DNA from: CAWBRT01 sp050015355
Lineage (GTDB): Bacteria > Acidobacteriota > Terriglobia > Terriglobales > Acidobacteriaceae
Direction of reading: 5' to 3'
DNA: 64,000 nucleotides
NCBI GenBank assembly: GCA_050015355.1
Contig: JBEKBO010000010.1
Location: 5,279 to 69,278 of the forward strand
Both the position numbers and the translations under genes were made by a program. Below the pieces are notes generated by a model. It was not told the origin of the DNA and made no database searches. It saw only the letters and a program-made list of their open reading frames with translations. This document shows, in pieces, positions 60,043 to 64,000 of the stretch (its first letter is position 1; each line of letters opens with the position of its first letter).

Positions 60043-61353
60043 ATGGAGACAGTCGAGAATAAGGATATTCGAATTCAGTTCAACGAAGATCCACGCAACA
60101 ACGCAAAGATCAAGGTGATCGGCGTCGGTGGCGGCGGCGGCAATGCCGTCAACCGCATGATTGACGCGGCCTTGGAGGGCGTGGAGTTCTTGGTTGCAAA
60201 CACCGACATGCAAGCGCTTCAGCTTTCGCACGCTCCCATTAAGATTCAGCTCGGGGTCAAGCTGACCAATGGGCTCGGAGCCGGCTCCAATCCCGAGATT
60301 GGCCGCAAGGCGGCCCTGGAAGATGCCGACAAAATCATCGAAGCGCTGGAAGGCGCCGACATGGTCTTCGTCACCACCGGACTGGGCGGCGGCACCGGAA
60401 CCGGAGCGGCCCCGATCATCGCATCTCTTGCCAGCGAAATGGGCGCGCTGACGGTCGCGGTGGTGACCAAGCCCTTCGCCTTTGAAGGCAAGCGCCGCAT
60501 GCAGCAGGCCGAGCGCGGCCTTGCGGAGCTGATCGATTCGGTGGATACCGTGATCGTCATTCCCAACGAGAAGCTGCTGGCGGTGGCGCAGGATGCCGGC
60601 TTCTTCGAATCGTTTCGCATTGCCGACGACATTTTGCGCCAGGGCGTTCAGGGCATTTCCGACATCATCACCATTCCCGGCATCATCAACCGCGATTTCG
60701 CCGACGTGAAGGCCATCATGGCCGGCATGGGCTACGCCGTCATGGGCACGGCGACCGCCAAAGGCGACCGCCGCACCATGGAGGCGGCACAGCGCGCTAT
60801 CGCGTCACCTCTGCTCGAGGCGGGGGCTATCGACGGCGCACGCGGCATCCTGATCAATATCACCGGATCGAGTTCGCTCAAACTCGCCGAAGTCAACGAG
60901 GCTTCCACCATTATTCAGAGCGCGGCTCACGAGGACGCGAACATTATTTTCGGCGCCGTGCTCGACGAGAAGATGAAGGACGAGGTTAAAATCACGGTGA
61001 TCGCCACCGGCTTCAAGGCGGACCAAATCCGCAGGCGCGAACGCGCTTCGGCGGCCGTGGCCATGCCGCAACCGCATTTTGAGCAAGCTCCGCCGCCCAT
61101 CCACTATGAGCCTGCCGCCCAACCCGCGCCGCCGTCCGAGCCGGAACCACCAGCGCAAATCGAAACCGAACCCCCGGTGGAGCCGCCGGCAGAGCTTGCG
61201 CCGGAAGAACCGGTGACGCGCGCCTGGCAATCGCCAACTCCCGTGCGGGACAACGCTTCCATCGAATCGGTGACGCGCAGTCTGAAAGGCGAATTCGAGC
61301 AGGACGACCTCGATGTTCCGGCGTTCCTGCGCAAGCGAAACGAGGGCCGCTGA
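60043..61353 (+). CDS. ftsZ: Cell-division protein FtsZ
   Basis: 436-aa tubulin-like GTPase that forms the Z ring. IKVIGVGGGGGNAVNRMI, tubulin signature GGGTGTGAAP (~115), MGTATAKGDRR and INITGSSSLKLAEV are intact. A proline/glutamate-rich linker (~345-415) ends in the conserved tail DDLDVPAFLRKR that binds FtsA and other partners. AAGGAAG precedes ATG 60043. The frame continues upstream to 59704 only because two palindromes there happen to lack stops. Confidence 0.97.
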   Translation: METVENKDIRIQFNEDPRNNAKIKVIGVGGGGGNAVNRMIDAALEGVEFLVANTDMQALQLSHAPIKIQLGVKLTNGLGAGSNPEIGRKAALEDADKIIEALEGADMVFVTTGLGGGTGTGAAPIIASLASEMGALTVAVVTKPFAFEGKRRMQQAERGLAELIDSVDTVIVIPNEKLLAVAQDAGFFESFRIADDILRQGVQGISDIITIPGIINRDFADVKAIMAGMGYAVMGTATAKGDRRTMEAAQRAIASPLLEAGAIDGARGILINITGSSSLKLAEVNEASTIIQSAAHEDANIIFGAVLDEKMKDEVKITVIATGFKADQIRRRERASAAVAMPQPHFEQAPPPIHYEPAAQPAPPSEPEPPAQIETEPPVEPPAELAPEEPVTRAWQSPTPVRDNASIESVTRSLKGEFEQDDLDVPAFLRKRNEGR

Positions 61354-61909
61354 ATCCGACCCCACGAAGCCTGATTGCCGCCCAGGGCGCACGCCGCTTT
61401 AGTTATTCTTGATTGATTGATAAAGATAGTAAGCGGCGCCAACTTACCTCGCAAGATCGCATTCGTCCATCCCTCGCAGGTTAAAAGGGCGGCCATTGCC
61501 ACTGGCTTCCGCAGGGACATGGCTCGTTGCAAGTTCAAACTTGGCCGCGTGGGCGCCGTATTTTCCGTTTTTTGGGCAAGTAAAAGTTTCCGGTAACTGA
61601 TCCTTTCGTTTCGCCCCGACTCAACTTTGTAAACGGCCTCATTCCTATTCCGTGCTACCAATGCAGAGTGGATGCTTGACCGGTTTCCCGGGCGTCGGCG
61701 CGAGCGCAGCGGGGTTTCATATAAGGTGAGTAGCCGATTTACCGCGCCAACGTCCTGGTCTAATTTGTGAGTGGACGAGGTACTCTGGTTTTTTGTATGT
61801 CTTGCGTACGGGAGGCCTCGTGCCGGAGCAGTCATCTTCAGGCGGAGCCGCAGTTGCGCCGTTGGCAGTCGAGCAGTGCAGTTCTCATTCTTTGGGCGGG
61901 TTTTAATTC
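61354..61909. other. Intergenic region after ftsZ; no gene seen
   Basis: About 555 bp. It should hold the ftsZ terminator and the promoter of the transpeptidase gene. No strong hairpin-T tract and no recognisable RNA gene was found. Confidence 0.4.
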
Positions 61910-63151
61910 ATGACTGGGTTTCGCCGTGCTGTGAAGGCCGTGATGTTCTTTCTGTTGGCGCTTCTTTTCTGCGCCAGTTCCTTTGCCGCGACTGTTTCTT
62001 CCCGCAAATATTCACGCACGCAAAAACAGAAGATCGCCGAAAACGCCAGCGCGCAAAAGCGCATCAGTCATACGCGCAACAGCCACAGCGTGGCGCGGAC
62101 CACGACGGCGCAACGCACCGCGGCAACCAAACGCCCGGTGGCGCGCGTTTCGCAGCGGCGTTACGTTGAGCGCTTCCACACCAGTTCTTTCGCCGAAGGC
62201 CAGGGAATGGGCGACGCAATCGGCGGAGAAGATCCGATTGTGCGTACCGCCGCCATCAATGCTTTGGGAAACATGAACGGCACGGTAGTCGCCATCGATC
62301 CGGAAAGCGGCCGTATCCTGGCGATGGTCAACCAGAAGCTGGCGCTCTCGCAAGGCGCGCAGCCGTGTTCGACCATCAAGGTTGCGGTTGCGCTGGCCGC
62401 ACTCAACGAGAACGTCGTCAAGAAAGAAACTCCCGTGCCGCTTGGCGGCGGCTGGGAAATCAACCTGACCAACGCGCTGGCGCACTCCAACAACGCTTAC
62501 TTCGAGGCCGTGGGCCGGCGTCTGGGGTTTGAAAAGGTAAGCCATTACGCGCACCAGTTTGGACTTGGCGAACTGGCGGGATGGAACATTCCGGGTGAAC
62601 ATCTGGGGACCTTCCCCAGCGAAGAGCTTTCGGCGAAGCTGGGCGGCGTGGGAAAAATGTGTTCCTTCGGCGAGAGCATCTCCATGACCCCGCTTCAGCT
62701 TGGCGCTCTGATTTCGTCCATCGCCAACGGTGGAACGCTCTACTACTTGCAGCACCCGGTCACGCCCGAGGATATCGCCAACTTCCAGCCAAGAGTAAAA
62801 CGCTACCTGAACATCGCCTCACTGATTCCCGAGGTGAGCCCGGGGATGGCCGGCGCCGTGCAGTACGGTACAGCCAAGAGCGTGCACGAAAACTTTACCG
62901 AAGCGCAGGTCCTGGGCAAGACCGGAACCTGTTCCAAGGATGGCACACGCTTCGGCTGGTTCGCCTCCTATGCGAATACGCAATACGGACGCATCGTCGT
63001 GGTGTTTTTCCTCGAAGGGGGGCGCTCAACCTTTGGCCCCAAGGCCGCCGAACTTGCCGGCAAGTTCTACCGCAATCTTTATGACCACAACTACTTCGCC
63101 GACGTCGTGCCGCTGCGCGACACCGGCTATGCAGCCGGCCCCGTGCGGTAG
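61910..63151 (+). CDS. Exported penicillin-binding transpeptidase (class B-like)
   Basis: 413 aa. Signal/anchor VMFFLLALLFCASSFAA, then a basic linker (~30-100), then the acyl-serine transpeptidase fold with SxxK (STIK, Ser154), SxN (SNN, Ser193) and KTG (Lys337). It lacks the class B dimerisation module, so it is shorter than PBP2/FtsI. It probably crosslinks or trims peptidoglycan; proximity to ftsZ suggests division. Some class D beta-lactamases share these motifs, but the YxN/SxN spacing and size fit a PBP. Confidence 0.85.
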   Translation: MTGFRRAVKAVMFFLLALLFCASSFAATVSSRKYSRTQKQKIAENASAQKRISHTRNSHSVARTTTAQRTAATKRPVARVSQRRYVERFHTSSFAEGQGMGDAIGGEDPIVRTAAINALGNMNGTVVAIDPESGRILAMVNQKLALSQGAQPCSTIKVAVALAALNENVVKKETPVPLGGGWEINLTNALAHSNNAYFEAVGRRLGFEKVSHYAHQFGLGELAGWNIPGEHLGTFPSEELSAKLGGVGKMCSFGESISMTPLQLGALISSIANGGTLYYLQHPVTPEDIANFQPRVKRYLNIASLIPEVSPGMAGAVQYGTAKSVHENFTEAQVLGKTGTCSKDGTRFGWFASYANTQYGRIVVVFFLEGGRSTFGPKAAELAGKFYRNLYDHNYFADVVPLRDTGYAAGPVR

Positions 63152-63190
63152 AACAGTTCCGCCGATGCGGTTCACTAGCTGCTGAATCCC

Positions 63191-63682
63191 CTACTTGTCC
63201 GACCGCCTGCGATTCCGCGCGGCCGCATTCGAAACCTGCGATTGCGGCCGTGCCGCGATCGGTATCTCGAGCATGGCCGGCAATATTTCGCGGGTCGCTT
63301 TGTGGATGCGTTCGATGGCTTCATCTTCCAGTTGTGTCCGCCGCTCGGGATACAGGTACGTCCGTTGCACCAGGATCTGAAGCGCATTGCAGACCTCGTG
63401 ACTCATCCGTTCGCCAGCCCGCACCTGCACTTCATGGCGTCTCATTTCGCGGGCATACAGCCAAGTGACCAGGGCAGCCATGAAACCGGTAATCGAGGCG
63501 ATGACGATGCCATGAAACCACCACGGCCAACCACCGCCGTGTGCTTCGATTAGCGACAGGCCAACCCCGAGGCTGGTGACTACCACCACCACTCCGGTGA
63601 ACACGGCGAAGGCAACGGGATGTTGCAGGAAAAAAATCCGCGCGACTTTCAGCATCCATGCTTTTCCTGACGGTTGCGGCAT
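63191..63682 (-). CDS. Two-helix membrane protein with histidine-kinase-like DHp segment
   Basis: 163 aa. Two membrane helices (VAFAVFTGVVVVVTSLGVGL; FHGIVIASITGFMAALVTWLY) are followed by a cytoplasmic helix ending MSHEVCNALQIL, which resembles the phospho-acceptor box (SHExxNxL) of histidine kinases. No ATP-binding domain follows; instead there are ~45 helical residues and a basic end (ARNRRRSDK). It may be a stand-alone DHp-like partner or a kinase remnant. It converges on the transpeptidase gene. Confidence 0.65.
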   Translation of the reverse strand: MPQPSGKAWMLKVARIFFLQHPVAFAVFTGVVVVVTSLGVGLSLIEAHGGGWPWWFHGIVIASITGFMAALVTWLYAREMRRHEVQVRAGERMSHEVCNALQILVQRTYLYPERRTQLEDEAIERIHKATREILPAMLEIPIAARPQSQVSNAAARNRRRSDK

Positions 63683-63881
63683 TCGCTCGGACCGCGAACG
63701 GCTAAAAGCCCCGGCATTTCGTGGTTCACCAGGCGTAGGCCTTCTCCCATTACGGCCAACCGGCTACGAACATTCAGTCGGCCAGCGGAACGACGCAAAC
63801 CAACTGCATTTCCCGGGTGAAGATGTACTCACGAAAGAAAAGCCAAGACACCCCACGCGAAGAAACATTATCCCGCTAATT

Positions 63882-64000
63882 GGGGGTATTTACTTGACGC
63901 CACCGAACGCAAGATGTAGTGTCCGGGGCTGTGAGCGAGGATTACCCGAGGACATTGCTCGAGGTGGAACGGCGCTTCAGCCGCGAGCAGGCCTGCGCCG
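63882..64000. mobile_element. Left end of a probable IS1595-family insertion sequence, truncated
   Basis: The transposase start at 63931 is preceded by ~50 bp beginning gggggtatttacttgac, a plausible terminal inverted repeat. The right end is outside the window, so the inverted repeat cannot be confirmed. Confidence 0.5.
63931..64000 (+). CDS. IS1595-family transposase N terminus, cut by the window edge
   Basis: 23 residues visible, starting from GTG: SEDYPRTLLEVERRFSREQ, then ACA. The pattern (DYP/F-TLLE-E-RF-E-AC) is characteristic of the start of IS1595-type transposases, which continue into a zinc ribbon. The rest is off the window. Confidence 0.65.
   Translation, partial: MSEDYPRTLLEVERRFSREQACA

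Overview
The window looks like a chromosomal segment of an Acidobacteriota bacterium, most likely of the Terriglobia/Koribacter-like group. This is inferred from the high-GC coding style, paired DUF507 genes, Tat-exported glycoamylases, a murC-ftsQ-ftsA-ftsZ run and abundant short palindromic repeats between genes. No database search was possible, so the taxonomy is an inference. There are about 55 convincing protein genes, one tRNA-Ala (CGC), no rRNA, no CRISPR array and no prophage. The left edge cuts a DUF2339 membrane protein. The right edge cuts the start of an IS1595-type transposase.

Layout. 1-9.7 kb: DUF2339 protein, an ftsK DNA translocase, a LolA-like secreted protein, a YihY/BrkB membrane protein, a cold-shock gene, a PilZ protein, queG and two overlapping DUF507 genes. 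10-25.5 kb: recJ, a predicted outer-membrane protein, an mbfA-like ferritin/VIT fusion, a DsbD-N-like protein with a redoxin, polX, a Nudix hydrolase with ribA, tRNA-Ala, and an RNA/cold-shock neighbourhood (rpsU, DEAD-box helicase, two csp genes, an RRM protein). 25.9-42.8 kb: a carbohydrate region holding two MFS transporters, a 2-hydroxyacid dehydrogenase, an ABC exporter next to a very large cyclic beta-1,2-glucan-synthase-like protein, two Tat-exported glycoamylase (GH144-type) proteins and a GH3 beta-glucosidase. 42.8-55.6 kb: a three-gene overlapping operon (zinc ribbon, saccharopine-dehydrogenase-like, DoxX), a methyltransferase, a degenerate receiver domain, an orphan nuoB, a SAM hydroxide adenosyltransferase, a CNNM/CorC protein overlapping two Dpp-type permeases, and a TrmB regulator with a striking double operator. 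55.8-63.2 kb: the division and wall genes murC, ftsQ, ftsA, ftsZ and a transpeptidase.

Two themes stand out. First, the 28.4-42.8 kb block reads as a make-export-degrade-import system for a beta-1,2-glucan. Its synthase keeps the glycosyltransferase and glycoamylase/cyclisation-like parts but ends before the GH94 phosphorylase domain normally found at the C terminus.

Second, the window is peppered with about 15 short palindromes. Most have constant outer arms (CCACCCCA ... GGGGACCCCGG) and stems whose sequence differs from copy to copy while staying self-complementary. One copy appears as an insertion in a longer repeat whose uninterrupted form is present 17.6 kb away, so the unit looks mobile. 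Copies lie in frame inside the N-terminal regions of recJ and ftsQ, at the start of ftsK, directly before the CNNM gene and in tandem between ftsA and ftsZ.
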